Shown: piece by piece, positions 31,902 to 43,459 of the stretch
Position numbering within the stretch: the stretch's first letter is position 1
Layout: each line of letters starts with the position of its first letter
Assembly: GCA_029990175.1 (NCBI GenBank)
Contig: JARKIP010000033.1
Coordinates: 20,195,001-20,259,000 of the forward strand
Direction: 5' to 3'
DNA: 64,000 nucleotides
Origin: Petunia secreta
Taxonomy: Eukaryota > Streptophyta > Magnoliopsida > Solanales > Solanaceae
Program-made: the position numbers and the translations under genes
Notes under the pieces: generated by a model
What the model saw: the letters and a program-made list of their open reading frames with translations, nothing else
Told to the model about the DNA's origin: nothing
Database searches by the model: none

Positions 31902-32395
31902 AATTTTGTAACAAATAAGAAATTCAACTTAATTTCTATGTCGCTAATTGTGAAATATTTAAAAAATTTATCTTTAAAACATTAACAAATAAAGAATGGA
32001 AGAGTAACTTACCTTTCTCAACTATATCAAAGATTTACATTTCTTACCTTCGCCAAATGCCACACTTCCTTCATTAAAGGCTGTCAGTGAGAGAATATTA
32101 TTTTACTAGAATGATTAGCTTTGAGCAACCACTAACTAAGTACTATAACTGGTTGCTCCCTCTAACCTTAGCCTGCAAAACTGGACTAAATGTTAGACTT
32201 AGGAACCGAAACCTTTTTAGGCCCCTTTCTTTGAGAAGATGGAAAATCATATCTCTTCTAACCCATTTAACTTTAATTTTATTTTTCTCGAAAAACTTGA
32301 TATAGCTAAAAATTCATACCTATAGTGACATTGTGTGTCCACAATGAGTACATAAGCAATATCCAGGTAAATTAACATACTTTTTATTGAAATCA

Positions 32396-32603
32396 TAATG
32401 AAGGTTATTATTGTAAGTATGTTTATTTATGTAAATTGTAGTGTAGTCTAGACTAATTTTATATTGGGCCAAGCCCATTAGGAGTTACTTAATGACCAAG
32501 TTAGGTTTTCTATTTGCACTTGTATATATATGGTTATTCATTAATGGAACAATTGAGAAGTTCATCATCCTAAAATTTATGTCTTATCTTATTAATTTTA
32601 ACA
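32396..32603 (+). repeat. 5' LTR of the old copia
   Basis: The LTR runs from TAATGAAGGTTATTATTG to TTTTAACA. The TG start seen in the 3' LTR is mutated here. A TATA-like TGTATATATATGG lies near 32520. Confidence 0.85.
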
Positions 32604-32616
32604 TAGTATCAGAGCC
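32604..32616 (+). promoter_or_regulatory. Primer-binding site, initiator-Met type
   Basis: TAGTATCAGAGCC directly follows the LTR. It matches the TGGTATCAGAGC site of plant copia elements with one change. This contrasts with the missing site in the 17-23 kb copia. Confidence 0.85.
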
Positions 32617-32893
32617 ACCGCGCTATTGATTGGAAAAGCGATCAAAATAGTGAAACTTCTCCATAAAAGTGTGAAGAAAGAGTTTAGTGATGGTTGTTCG
32701 ATGGGAAGGATCTGGTGTCACCATCGCTAGTGTTCATATTGATGGAGGGAGTGGTCTACGGCAGACGAGGTTGCCGTGTGACATAAAGACCGACGTTGAA
32801 AGGGCGAGATTATTTCAAACAGCCTTGAATGCCCTGAAGAAGATAGTTTTTGGGGGCGAAACCATTAAGTGACCCGAAGAGGGTTCTGCAAAT

Positions 32894-35800
32894 ATGTTGA
32901 ATGAACAAGTAGGAATTAAAGCTCGTTCGGCGAATGAAGTTGGATTCTGGAGCTCTGGAGTCCTCGAGTTGAGTAGTGAACAGATGCAGGTGCTGGTGAG
33001 TTTGTTGAATCAGAAGAAGTCAGACATAGCTGATCGAGTGAATGGTAAGACAACTAATGGTCCGTGGATAATTGGTACTGGAGCGTCAAATTATATGATT
33101 GGAGAGTTAAATGCGTTGAGCAATCTACAGGATATTGTATACTGTCCAGTGGGTTTGCCTAACGGAAGTGGTACCATGGCTACAAAAGAAGGGTCAGCCC
33201 AGCTTAATGATCACATGACCCTCCGAAATGTTCTTTATGTGCCCGAAATGACGTGCAATTTAATTTTGGTGTCTCAGTTGATTGATCAGTATGATTGTGA
33301 TGTGCAGTTCATCGATGACATGTGTGTTGTGAAGGATAGGTCTACGGGCAAGTGGATTGGCAAGGGTAAACAAGCAGAAGGACCGAAATTATTTTCGGAT
33401 ACTGTCACCAGTGAAGGCTTCGAAAGTGGATGTTTTGGATTTTTGGCATCAAAGGTTGGTACATCCTTCGATTCAGGAAATGAATTCTCTCCCAATTCAA
33501 GAAGTTAGAAAGTGTAGCGGTAAGAAAAATAAAAAGGCATGTGATATATGTCATCAGGCAAAGTAGAGTAGGAATGTGTTTCCATTGAGCAAAAATAAAG
33601 CCTCCGAGAGTTTTGAGTTGGTACACTGTGACTTGTGAGGTCCATATAGAACTGAAATTTGTGCAGTGCCTCTTATTTTCTAACAATTGTTGATGATTTT
33701 TCCCGAGCTGTGTGGGTATTTCTGTTGGTTGATAAGAAAGAGGTCGGAAGAGCTTTGAAAGATTTCTTTACAATGGTGGAAAGCCAATTTCATAAGTATG
33801 ACAAGACTGTCCGTAGTGACAATGGAACCGAGCTTACATGTATGAAAGCCTATTTTGGGGAACAAGGAATCCTCTTTGAAACCTCATGTGTAGGGACACC
33901 ACAACAAAATAGAAAAGTTGAAAGAAAGCATCGACATATTTTGAATGTTGCCCGGGCAATTCGATTTCAAGCACACTTACCAATTGAGTTTTGGGAAGAG
34001 TGTATAATGACAACCGTTTATTTGATCAATCAGACCCCATCTTCGGTGTTGAATTTGAAGACACCATATGATGTCCTGATGCATGTGACATGCTTATGCT
34101 ATACGCGTAATCAAGGACGAATGAACGATAAGTTTGAATGCAGAAGTCATCGATGTATATTTTTGGGCTACCCGAATGGGAAAAAGGCAGGGAAAATGTA
34201 TGATTTGGATACCAAAGAGTATTTTATGTCTCCGGGTGTTACGTTCTATGGGAACGAGTTTCCGTTTGCACCAAAGGATGGTGTGAAAGAGAGTCCGAGT
34301 CCAAGTTTTGAGACCGATCGAGTTGATGAAGCTGTTGAAGAAGAGAACAATTTTGGAGTGGGGGGGGGGGGGTATTGAGATTCCCCCAGTACATGTTGTG
34401 GATGAAACTCAAGTGGACGAAGAAATGAATATGGACAATGATGGGCCGGATCATGAGGAACTAAACCAAGGTGTCATTCCCAGAAACTTCGAAGCTGAAG
34501 TGATGGAAGAAGAGTTGAGCCGAGGAAAGAGAACTAAGACAAAAAGTGTTCGCTTGCGAGATTATGTGACCCATACTGTTCGTAAACTAAGTCACCATAT
34601 ATCGACTTGTGTCCGGAAGTCTGATAGTTCATGTGTCCGAAATTATGAGAATTTACCTGAGCCTCGACAAGCATCAAGTGCGCCTTATCCGTTGGCACAC
34701 TATGTTAACTGTGATAATTTCTCTTTGAAGCATGTGTGCTTTCTTGAAGCGTTAATGAAGGGACATGAACTGTCGCCCTTTTCTGAAGCAGTAAAAGATG
34801 AAAAGTGGCACACAGCTATGCAACAGGAGTTGCAAGCTTTGGAAGCAAACAAGACATGGAAAATCGAGCGCTTGCCTTCAGGAAAGAAGGCGCTCGGATG
34901 TCGGTGGGTGTATAAGATTAAGTAAAACTCTGATGGCACTGTTGAGAGATACAAAGCTAGATTGGTGATCTTTGGTAATCATCAAGTTGAAGGAATTGAC
35001 TACACAGAGACTTTTACATCGGTAGCTAAGATGGTGACTGTTCGTGTCTTCTTAGCAGTAGCTGCGGCTAAGAATTGGGAATTACATCAGATGGATGTTC
35101 ATAATGCTTTTCTCCATGGTGATCTTCACGATGAGGTATATATGAATTTGCCTCTAGAGTATCAAAATGATGGGTCTAGAAAAGTGTGTCGTCTCTGAAA
35201 ATCTTTGTATGGATTAAAACAAGCTCCTCAGTGTTGGTTTGCAAAGTTATCGGCAGCTTTGAAGAATTATGGGTTTCAAAAGTCATATTCCGATTACTCT
35301 TTGTTTACAATGAAGAAAGGGAATATGCAGTTGAGTGTACTCGTGTATGTAGATGATCTGATTATCTCGGGGAATGATTCGAAGGCAATACAACTTTTCA
35401 AGTTGTATCTCTCCATTTGTTTTCACGTAAAAGATCTCAGAATGTTGAAATATTTTTTTGGAGTTGAAGTGGCGAGGGGTCCTAAAGGGATAATCTTTTG
35501 TCAAAGAAAGTATGCCTTGGATATTATATCTGAAGTTAATTTGTTGGGGGCTCGCCGGGTTGCTACACTAATAGAGCAGAATCACCGGTTGGCGTATGCA
35601 AGATGCCAGATTGTGGAAGATCCAGAGAAATATCGAACACTGGTTGGACGATTGATTTATCTTTGTTTTACCTGACTGGATCTGTCATACAGTGTTCATA
35701 TATTATCTCAATTTATGCAGCAACCATAGATAGAGCATTGAGAAGCAACTCTTCGAGTGGTACATTACTTGAAAGGGTGTCTGGGTCAAGGTATTGTGAT

Positions 35801-36302
35801 GAATTCTAGTTGTGACCTTCGTCTATATGGTTGGTGTGATTCAGATTGGGCAGGTTGCCCATTGACCAGACGTTCTCTTACCAGATGGTATATCTCGTTA
35901 GGAGACTCACCGATTTCTTGGCGAACGAAGAAGCAACAGATAATCTCCAGATCTTCGGCTGAAGCTGAATATCGGTCGATGGCTATGACCGTGTGTGAAT
36001 TGAAATGGCTTAAGGAAATTTTGAGGAGTCTCAGATTGAACCATCCGTTCCCGATACAACTGAAGTGTGCTAGTCAAGAAGCTTTGCATATAGCACGGAA
36101 TCCATTATTTCATGAGTGGACGAAGCATATTGAGGTTGATTTTCATTTTGTCCGGGATAAAATTCTTGGAGGCACAATTCGTCCTGGACACATACCAACG
36201 GGCACTCAAGATGAGGATATTTTCACAAAGGCTCTTGGACGAGCACAATTTGACTACTTTCTTGACAAGTTGGGCATGAAAAATCCTCATGCTCTAACTT
36301 GA
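32894..36302 (+). pseudogene. Copia pol, degenerate (protease to RNase H)
   Basis: Pieces in copia order are: protease (WIIGTGASNYM near 33064, with the catalytic Asp of the usual D-S/T-G replaced by Gly), pre-integrase (DFWHQRLVHPS, about 33447), integrase core (33659-34300, with TVRSDNGTELTC and GTPQQNRKVERKH), RT (34840-35680, VYVDDLIISG near 35347) and RNase H (35757-36302, GWCDSDWAG to DIFTKALGRAQF). In-frame stops occur at 34923, 35196 and 35673. A frameshift coincides with a run of ten or more G near 34362. No working protein is possible. Confidence 0.92.
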
Positions 36303-36312
36303 GGGGGTGTGG

Positions 36313-36518
36313 TGTTGAATGTTATTATTGTAAGTAGGTTTATTTATATAAATTGTACTGTAGTCTAGACTAATTGTATATTGGGCCAAACCCATTAGGA
36401 GTTACTTAATGACCAAGTTAGGTTTTTTATTGCACTTGTATATATATGATTATTCATCAATGAAAAAGGTGAGAAGTTCTTCGCCCCAAAATTTATGTCT
36501 TGTCTTATTAATTTAACA
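36313..36518 (+). repeat. 3' LTR of the old copia
   Basis: TGTTGAATGTTATTATTG to TTAATTTAACA. It is preceded by GAGGGGGTGTGG, the polypurine tract that follows the pol stop closely. Confidence 0.87.
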
Positions 36519-36523
36519 TATCA

Positions 36524-38125
36524 CATTTATCCTGATCACTTTTGTAATCCAGACCACTACGGTTCCTACTTTGATGTTCACTTAGCCAATTTAAAGCTTC
36601 ACTGGACTTGTTCCACTTTTTTATCATAGCAAGTTCATTGCTCACATTTTTCAAATTTTCTTGAAGCTCTTTATTCATTTCAATTTTATAACTCAACTCC
36701 CCTTTAAAAGTAGTAACAACAGATTCAAGAATTATTTGATCAACATTAACCTGTACCTTGCTCACCTGTTTAGATTCTTTAAGTTTATTAATTTCTTCAT
36801 GCAAAGATGAAATAGTTCCATCCAATTTACAAATTTCCACTTTGAGTGCCTTATTAGCCTTTTCAAGTTCGATTTTATTTCGTTGTAAATATTTGCAATC
36901 AGATTTCAAACTTGACATAATAGTAGCTAACTTATTTCTCTCAGCACTCACATGTTGAAATGCATCCATTAAAGAAAGCAAGAAATCAACTACTTTACTT
37001 TTTGATAAATTATGAATTTGCTCTTCAAGTTGAGTAACACTTACCTCTGAGAATTCATCCTCTGATTCAGAATCACTCTTGGACATTAAAACAAGATCAT
37101 CTCTTTCATCCTCATATTCTGATTCCTCATCAGAAGTATCTCCCTAAGCGGCAATCATGACCTTTTTTAGAGCTTCGGAAGCTGAAATCTGCTGCTTCTT
37201 ATAATGGTCTATAGAACGTTCCATCCTCCATTCCTCCTGCTTTTCTGGGCATTCTTTGATCATATGATCAAGCTTTTCGCACTTATAGGAACCATCATAT
37301 TCAACCTTTTTAGTAGACTTAGACTTGCTGAAGTTTCCTTTCTTCAGGTTGTTTCCCTTCTTGAGAAACTTTTTAAACTTGCGAGCAAACATAATAATGT
37401 CTTCTTCATCCAAGTCTGAATCATCATTTTTTGTTACCTTCAAGACTTAGCTCCGCACATTTTTTGGTTCCTCATTAGCCTAAGAATTTTTCCTGAGTTG
37501 AAGATTTCCTATCAGCTCGTCCATAGCATCTTGTCCATCTGTTTGGCTTCTTAAATAGCCGTAACTTTGGGCTCCCATGAGGAAGGCAATATACTCAGAA
37601 TTTTCCTGATACAATCTTCAAAAGAAAATATTTTCCAAGAGCTTTAAGCTCATTAGTAATATGAGTAAACCTAGTTAACATGTCCTTTATGAATCCTTGC
37701 TCATCCATAGAAAATAATTCATATTTTCTCATTCAAATTTCAGTTCAGGATTGTTTTACCTGGTTTGTACCTTCATGAGCTAGTTTCAGAGAGTCCAAAA
37801 TTTCTTTGGCAGAGGTGCATCTGAATATTCTATTATATTCATCAGACCCGAGACCAAAATAAAGTATTTTGATCGTCTTAGCATTTTTCTCCATCATATT
37901 TAAGTCCTCCGAATTGAATTCATCCTCCATTTTTGGGTCCTTTGCATCATTTACGCCTGCTTTAGTGGGAATCAATGGACCTCTCATGGTGATTTGCTAA
38001 AGTTGATAATCTTCAGCTTTGAAATAAATTTTAATATTGTTTTTCCACAAGCTGTAGTGGTGACCATTAAACAAGCGAGACCTAGTGATGGATTGACCCT
38101 CTAGTAGTTCTATTGGTGCACACAT
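36524..38125 (-). pseudogene. SIRE-type copia gag, broken
   Basis: On the minus strand ATG 38125 opens MCAPIELLEGQS, followed by SLWKNNIKIYFKAEDYQL, then an in-frame TAG where relatives have a codon. The UBN2-type domain continues at 37987-37745 (SAKEILDSLKLAHEGTNQVK). The zinc-finger region has a degenerate CxxC-H-C (YKCEKLDHMIKECPEKQEEW, about 37290). A long coiled coil occupies 37086-36508 (Leu/Lys/Glu-rich with heptad character). Frameshifts separate these parts. The coding sequence continues across the old copia insertion at 32390 (NKKYVNLPG, then CTHCGH). Confidence 0.8.
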
Positions 38126-38184
38126 TTTTAAAGATCTCTCAAAAGGTGTTAGCCTAGATATGGGACACTCTCTTTGATACTAAT

Positions 38185-38755
38185 TGTTAATTTAGAGTAC
38201 ACTCGACATAAGAAGAGGGAGTTGAATTGGGTCGACAACCGTTGTACCTCTTTTTTAATTTTAGACTAATTTCCTGAATAGTTAGAACAACTTACTTGAA
38301 ACTGTTACAATGGGTGTTCAAACAACATAGGTTAACAAAGTAATGAAAGAGCAAAAGCAGACAAAGCACACACGATTTTAACGTGGAAAACACCCTAGCT
38401 CAAAGTGTAAAAAACTACAACCCATATCCCTGTGGGATTTTCAACTAATCCACTAATCACACGAACCAAAACTGGATTACGAAGGTAATCCAAAGGACCT
38501 ACCTTTAAGCCCTTACACAACAATCCTGGACTGTTGCTACCCTTTCAAACTTCCCTAGTTTGGAACACAAATAACTTAACTCTAAGTTTTTTACCCAATG
38601 GGATATTACTCCAAATTACAACCTCACAACGTGCTACTAGAAAGCTGAACAAGATTACAATTTAAACCTATTACAAGAACAAAGAACTGGGCTCAAACAA
38701 TTCAATATGACTTTTTAAAACACAAGTTCAAAACTGTTCCAACGCTTGTTCCAAC
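38185..38755 (-). repeat. SIRE 5' LTR, U5-side part
   Basis: The LTR ends TTAACA on the minus strand at 38185. The next bases, ATTAGTATCAAAGAG, look like a decayed Met-type primer site. The LTR is cut at 38755 by the hAT element, whose 8-bp target GTTCCAAC occupies 38748-38755. Confidence 0.7.
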
Positions 38756-38774
38756 TATGGGTGGCTAACTGTCC

Positions 38775-38955
38775 GGTCCAGTCCGGGACCGGTACTGGCA
38801 ACCGGTTCCGGTCCGGATCCGGGCCAAAAAAAAATTCAAACCATAAAAAACCGGTCTAACCGGTCCGGTCGCATCCGGTTTAAAAAAATGGAGCCGGATC
38901 GGGACCGGCACCGGCGACCTTTAAGCTGGTCGGTCCGGTCCGGTCCGGTTTAACG
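38775..38955. repeat. Left subterminal CCGGT repeats of the hAT element
   Basis: There are about 15 copies of CCGGT, CCGGA or ACCGGTCC-type motifs in both orientations. They are interrupted by an A-rich stretch. Subterminal clustered short motifs are transposase-binding sites in Ac/Tam3-type hATs (family knowledge); the same role is inferred here. Confidence 0.75.
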
Positions 38956-39085
38956 GTTTTTTTTTTAAAATTTTTTTCTTTAGGTAACGCTTCTTCCAAT
39001 TGAAATTTTTTAACCGATACTAGCCACTTTGTAATTTTTTAAGATTATAAATTATTTTGGCATCAACGAAAGTTGAAGTAGCGTA

Positions 39086-39285
39086 ATAATTTGTTTAGTG
39101 TTTATGTAAATTATATTTTTTAATGAAAAAAAACAATTATGTAAATTGTATTTTTAAATTTATTAATGTAAAGTAAATAAATAATAATTTGTTTAGTGTT
39201 TATGTAAATTATATTTTTTAATGAAACAAAACAATTATGTAAATTATATTTTTAAATTTATTAATGTAAAGTAAATAAATAAATA
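39086..39285. repeat. 98-bp tandem duplication in the hAT left arm
   Basis: Two adjacent, nearly identical units start ATAATTTGTTTAGTGTTTAT at 39086 and 39184. They differ by a few bases (an AAAAAAAC/AAACAAAAC-type change). Non-coding. Confidence 0.8.
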
Positions 39286-39479
39286 CTAAACAAATGTTGA
39301 TAAATTGATTGGAAAGAAATACAGACAATTTATTGAAAATTCGGGAAATACATAATTGAAATGACAAAAACAAACTAGAAATTAAAAATTACAAAGACAC
39401 TAAATAAACTAGAAATTCAGAAATACATAATTGAAATGACATAGATATTCCCTTAGCCATCTCTTCAAATTTTCAATCA

Positions 39480-39725
39480 CGCGGAATAAAGTCATTTATT
39501 CTATCCCATTCAATCTTGTGACGTTTTTCTAAGTGTTGCCTAAACTTTCCCGTCCCTCCATTGTAGTTGCCAGTGTAAATTTGCCACTCTTTGTTACAGA
39601 GATTACAAAGCTTTCTGAGTTTCAGTATCTTTCATAATAAGTTGCCACACTATAGAACGACATCTTCGTTCCGCAATTCTTGTTTCACTAGGACTGGGAG
39701 CAGCGGGAGCTTGATTTTCAACCAT
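39480..39725 (-). pseudogene. Second BED-type zinc finger fragment in the hAT left arm
   Basis: A minus-strand ATG at 39725 opens MVENQAPAAPSPSETRIAER. After a frameshift near 39610 it reads LCNLCNKEWQIYTG, NGGTGKFRQHLEKRH and KIEWDRIN, a BED finger with the C-x2-C ... H-x4-H spacing. It resembles, but is not identical to, the finger of the main transposase (MCGICEKVW ... GGTGKLRTHLQKKHPKEW at about 53540). Upstream, 39820-39930 has a TATA-like TATATATA and a GGCCGTTTTTGG-type block also found at the right end (54320-54420). A partial second copy of the transposase 5' end, or a related fused element, is implied. Confidence 0.72.
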
Positions 39726-40411
39726 TATAATTGTTTGGATTTCGGAAGAAATTTAGAAAATAGCCTTTGAGAGTAATTTTGAGAGATAAATTGATAGAAA
39801 GTGTTAAATTGTATGATATAATGATGAAATAATAGGGTATATATAGATAAAAATATTGGGGGTATGGGGAGCGTTTAGGGGGGGTGATAGGCAAAGATAG
39901 CCGTTTTTGGCCGTTGGCCAAATATATTTATTTTTGTTTTTCCTTCGTGTTTTATTTAAAGTGGTGGATAATTTGAAAAATATTACAACAAAATATTATT
40001 AAGTTTTTACTTGTACATATGTTTGGAATGTTTAATTTATTTCAATATTTAAAGTTTAAACTTAGAATTAAAAAACTTGTAGTATTCTTTTAAAACTTTG
40101 AACTTTGAAGTAATGAAATTTTTGAAGTGATGATTCAAAGTTCAAACTTTTGAATTTATTTGTTAAGTTCAAAATTCAAACTTTGAATTAATTTTAAAAA
40201 AAACAAATTTGAACTATATACAAACTAGTAATTAATTGTAGTATTTTTGCGCAAACTATAAATTAAAAATAAAAAGTATGAAGATAATAGTTGTGATTGA
40301 ATTCCAAGACTTGAAGCAATTTTATTGAATTGTTTAAGACATAAGTAGTGTAACACATACTACAATAGCTAAACTTTCAAACTTGTAATTTCAAAATTCT
40401 TATTTAGAAAA

Positions 40412-42122
40412 TTACATTCTTTTAAATATATTAGCTAGTTTCTTGAGGATAGTTGTAGGCTTTTCTTTAGGAACTGGCTGTTGTTGTTCTTGTTCATCAT
40501 CTCCTTCTGGTTCTTCTTCTTCTTCTTCTTCTTCTTCTTCTTCTTCTTCTTCTTCTTCTTCTTCTTCATTGCCGGTTTGACTCCCTTCACTTGTTCCGTC
40601 GCTCAAAATTTGATCGAGATATGCTTTGCCTTTTTGCTTAGTAAGTTCTGGTAGACCAAAGTTTCTTCGCTCTGCTCTGATCCAATCCTTGAATAAAACT
40701 CCTGTCTCCATTGCCTCCTCCTTCAACGAATATCTGTGATCTCCAATTTGAAATCTTCCTTGGCTAAAAGCGCTTGATTCTTACAATAATCCAACAAATG
40801 ATGAGTTCCAAAGTTGTTAAGTTTATTTGGATATTGAATTAAGTACACTTGAAACTCGTTGTATTCCTCCCCGTACTCGTCCTGTTCTGAAAGCAACTTT
40901 TCATCAAGTCCCCCAAAAGTGCTCATCCCCGCCCGTGTGCTGCCCATTTGAGAATAACTTTGCCCGGTGGATTGTATTGGTTCTGTTGGTGTAGCAGTGT
41001 CTGCCCAAGCTCTATACTTTGCAAAAACAGATACGGTAAACTTTAGCAATAGCATCTTCTACACTTGGATACCTGTTAGTAGCAATTTCAATAGGAGTAA
41101 TTTCTAAATTTGCATATATTTCTCTAACAAGTCGTTCAGTTAACTTAATTTTAAAAGCAGGATGCAACACAGAAACAATGTAAAAAAGAGGAGGAATTGG
41201 AAAAAAATATTTTCTAAATTTTTCAATCATTCTCTCTATAGCCGGTTTGTAAACTGCATATTGCTTATATAATTTCAATAATTCTGATATTCCAGCTATA
41301 TAATATAATATGGTAGGAGTAGTTGGATAATATTGACCGGAAAATTCTAAAGTAGCTTGATAAAATTTTTGTAAAAACTTAAGAAGATGTTGAACAAGTT
41401 GCCAATCGTCATCTGTAAGGTGATAGATTTTCATAAAATTTTTATTATATATTCGAGAAATAGGCACTCTATATTCATAAGCGACATTCAATGCATCATA
41501 TAAAGTGTTCCACCTAGTACAAACTTCCTTTGGGACTCTCCTAATTGGCATTCCTAATTCTATGCATTTTCTTTCCCATTCTCTTCTTCTTTCTTGGTTT
41601 TTATTTCTAAAAATATAAGTAATAGCTATTTGCACCTTTGCGATAATGTCGTTAAACAAGTCAAGACCATCTTTTACTACGAAGTTGTAAATATGACATG
41701 CCACCTAACATGAAAAAATTCTGCAAAAGGGGGGGGGGGGGTTGGGGGTTCAAAATAGGTATCAAGTTCCTAAGTGCTTCTGTGTTGTTTGTAGCATTAT
41801 CTACCGTAATATTAAAAACTTTGTTAGTTAAACAGTACGTGCGAAAAATTGATGAAACTTTATTGCAAATATAATTTCCCGTGTGTGGTTCATCAACAAC
41901 TTTATAAGCAATAATACGTTTTTGAAATACCCAATCAGGATCTATCCAATCACATCCATTAGTAGAACGACCCATATCCGTAGTAAGACATACTCTAGTG
42001 TCAAAGTTATTAAACATATATCGCAAATAATCCTGATATTCGTTTTTAAATTTAATAATATCATTTTTAACAGTAGTTCTTGGAAAACCTTTAAAAGAGT
42101 GATTATATATAGACTGAACATA
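40412..42122 (-). pseudogene. hAT transposase, middle and C-terminal part
   Basis: Reading down from 42122, the transposase core continues directly from the N-terminal part beyond Athila (NNFDTRVCLTTDMGRSTNGC, then NITVDNATNNTEALRNLI). A frameshift at a G run near 41730 follows, then 41704-41012 (CHIYNFVVKDGLDLF, EVCTRWNTLYDAL, and a DUF4413-like segment to PAFKIKLTERLV). Another shift lies near 41040. The C-terminus resumes as RFQIGDHRYSLKEEAMETGV, then LFKDWIRAERR and a poly-Glu tail. Between CKNQA and RFQIGDHRYS about 30 residues of the hAT dimerisation core are deleted compared with relatives (from memory). The enzyme excises and inserts the element when intact; this copy is dead. Confidence 0.85.
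40511..40568 (-). repeat. (GAA)n microsatellite encoding poly-Glu
   Basis: About 19 TTC units on the plus strand encode a run of about 19 Glu near the C-terminus of the hAT transposase. The acidic tail is in frame with the flanking protein. Confidence 0.9.
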
Positions 42123-42127
42123 ACGAA

Positions 42128-43435
42128 TGATGGATATAATTTATTCATATATTTTCATAATTAAATATTAAGTATTTTAAATAAAACGTGAATAAATATA
42201 TCCATCTCTCGCATATTTACTAACATATTTTGCAGGAAGAAGAAGATATTCAAAGTGAATAAAAATAAGGAAAAAATCATTGATGATTTCACTATTCATA
42301 GTGCGACTATAACACTGATAGTCATGTCCGTGATTTTTATACGCTGAAGAACAAAGAGCAAGACGGAAGAAATCTTCTCTCTTCAACTCACCTTTGCATC
42401 TATGAAGAATTCATTAATTTCACCTTACCTAGGCATCTTTGGAAGCCTTAAGCTTATGGTTTCATCTATAAATAGATGGCCAAAGTTTGTAAGAAAATCA
42501 TCAATTCACTTGCAAGATTTCTCTTGCTTTCCCTTTCTTTCTCTCTTTTAAAGTTTGTGTAGTTTTCATCTTTTTTAGAAGAAATACTACTTTCTTCATA
42601 GTCTTTATATTTTTAAAGTTATTCTTACTCCATAATGGAGTAATCTCTTTTGTTGGGATAGTTGATGAAACTCGGTATTATTTATAATACTTATCTCAGT
42701 TTTAATACATGCTTGGCCTGAAACTTTCTAATCAAATTTTAATACTGTGCTAGAATTATAGTTTTTACTTAATCAATATTTTCACATCCCTCTATTTTAT
42801 CTCCAGGTTATTGTTATATTAATTTTGTAATTCTCACGGAGCAAAATTAATGTATGATAACTGACGAATAAAATAGTAGAGTAAAAACTATTTTTCCAAG
42901 TCTGTAATCTTGTTTACCTCAGTTTTAATTCTCACGGAGGAATTGTTGTAGGTAAGATTATTGATTTTCCGTAAAAATATTCTCACGAAGTTTTTACTAC
43001 TTTTTAGCACAATTCAGGCAAGAAAAATATTTCGGTTTAATCGTCACTAGTTATAATTTGATTAATATGCATAACCTCACGGAGTGTTATTAATTGATTA
43101 TTTTTTAGTGAGAAAAATATAATTGAATTAGCAATAAGCAATTATTCATAAGAGAAATACATGTCAAAACTGAGATATTTATTATAAGTATTACCAAGTG
43201 AATTCAACGATTCCCAACTCTTTTTAAATTTGAAATCTTCCGGAAGTTCTTTCTTTTAGTTTAAGTAAATTTAAATTAAAAACTCACTTTTCATCAATTT
43301 GATTCTCTCAAATAGTAATTAAAATACTACAAGTCCGTAGCATAGAATACCCAATCTCTGTGGGACGATATCTTAAACTATATTAGAATTTGACAAGAAC
43401 GATCAGACAATTCCTATGCACTTTGGACCTCGTCA
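42128..43435 (+). repeat. 5' LTR of the Athila element
   Basis: Contains a TATA box at 42467-42474 (TCTATAAATAGATGG) and, downstream, four or five recurrences of a CTCACGGAG/CTCACGAAG motif (42833-43085). The differences from the 3' LTR are GGAAAA/GGGAAA, GTCTGTAA/GTCCGTAA, GTAGCATA/GTAACATA and CGATCAGA/CGAGCAGA. Confidence 0.95.
42467..42474 (+). promoter_or_regulatory. TATA box of the Athila 5' LTR
   Basis: TATAAATA inside a short palindromic context (ATCTATAAATAGAT). Transcription should start about 30 nt downstream. The same site recurs in the 3' LTR. Confidence 0.75.
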
Positions 43436-43441
43436 AATTTT

Positions 43442-43459
43442 TGGCGCCGTTGCCGGGGA
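43442..43459 (+). promoter_or_regulatory. Primer-binding site, tRNA-Asp type
   Basis: TGGCGCCGTTGCCGGGGA lies 6 nt after the LTR. This is the characteristic primer site of Athila-group plant gypsy elements, complementary to the 3' end of tRNA-Asp (family knowledge). Confidence 0.85.

Larger units (their letters stand above)
32396..36518 (+). mobile_element. Old copia retrotransposon, degenerate
   Basis: Short LTRs (32396-32603, 208 bp; 36313-36518, 206 bp) flank a decayed pol. They differ at roughly 20 positions (about 10% by eye), so the insertion is old. The target duplication is imperfect (AATCA at 32391-32395, TATCA at 36519-36523). An initiator-Met-type primer site, TAGTATCAGAGCC, starts right after the 5' LTR. 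The polypurine tract GAGGGGGTGTGG precedes the 3' LTR. Only about 450 bp separate the LTR from the protease, so most of gag is missing. Confidence 0.9.
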
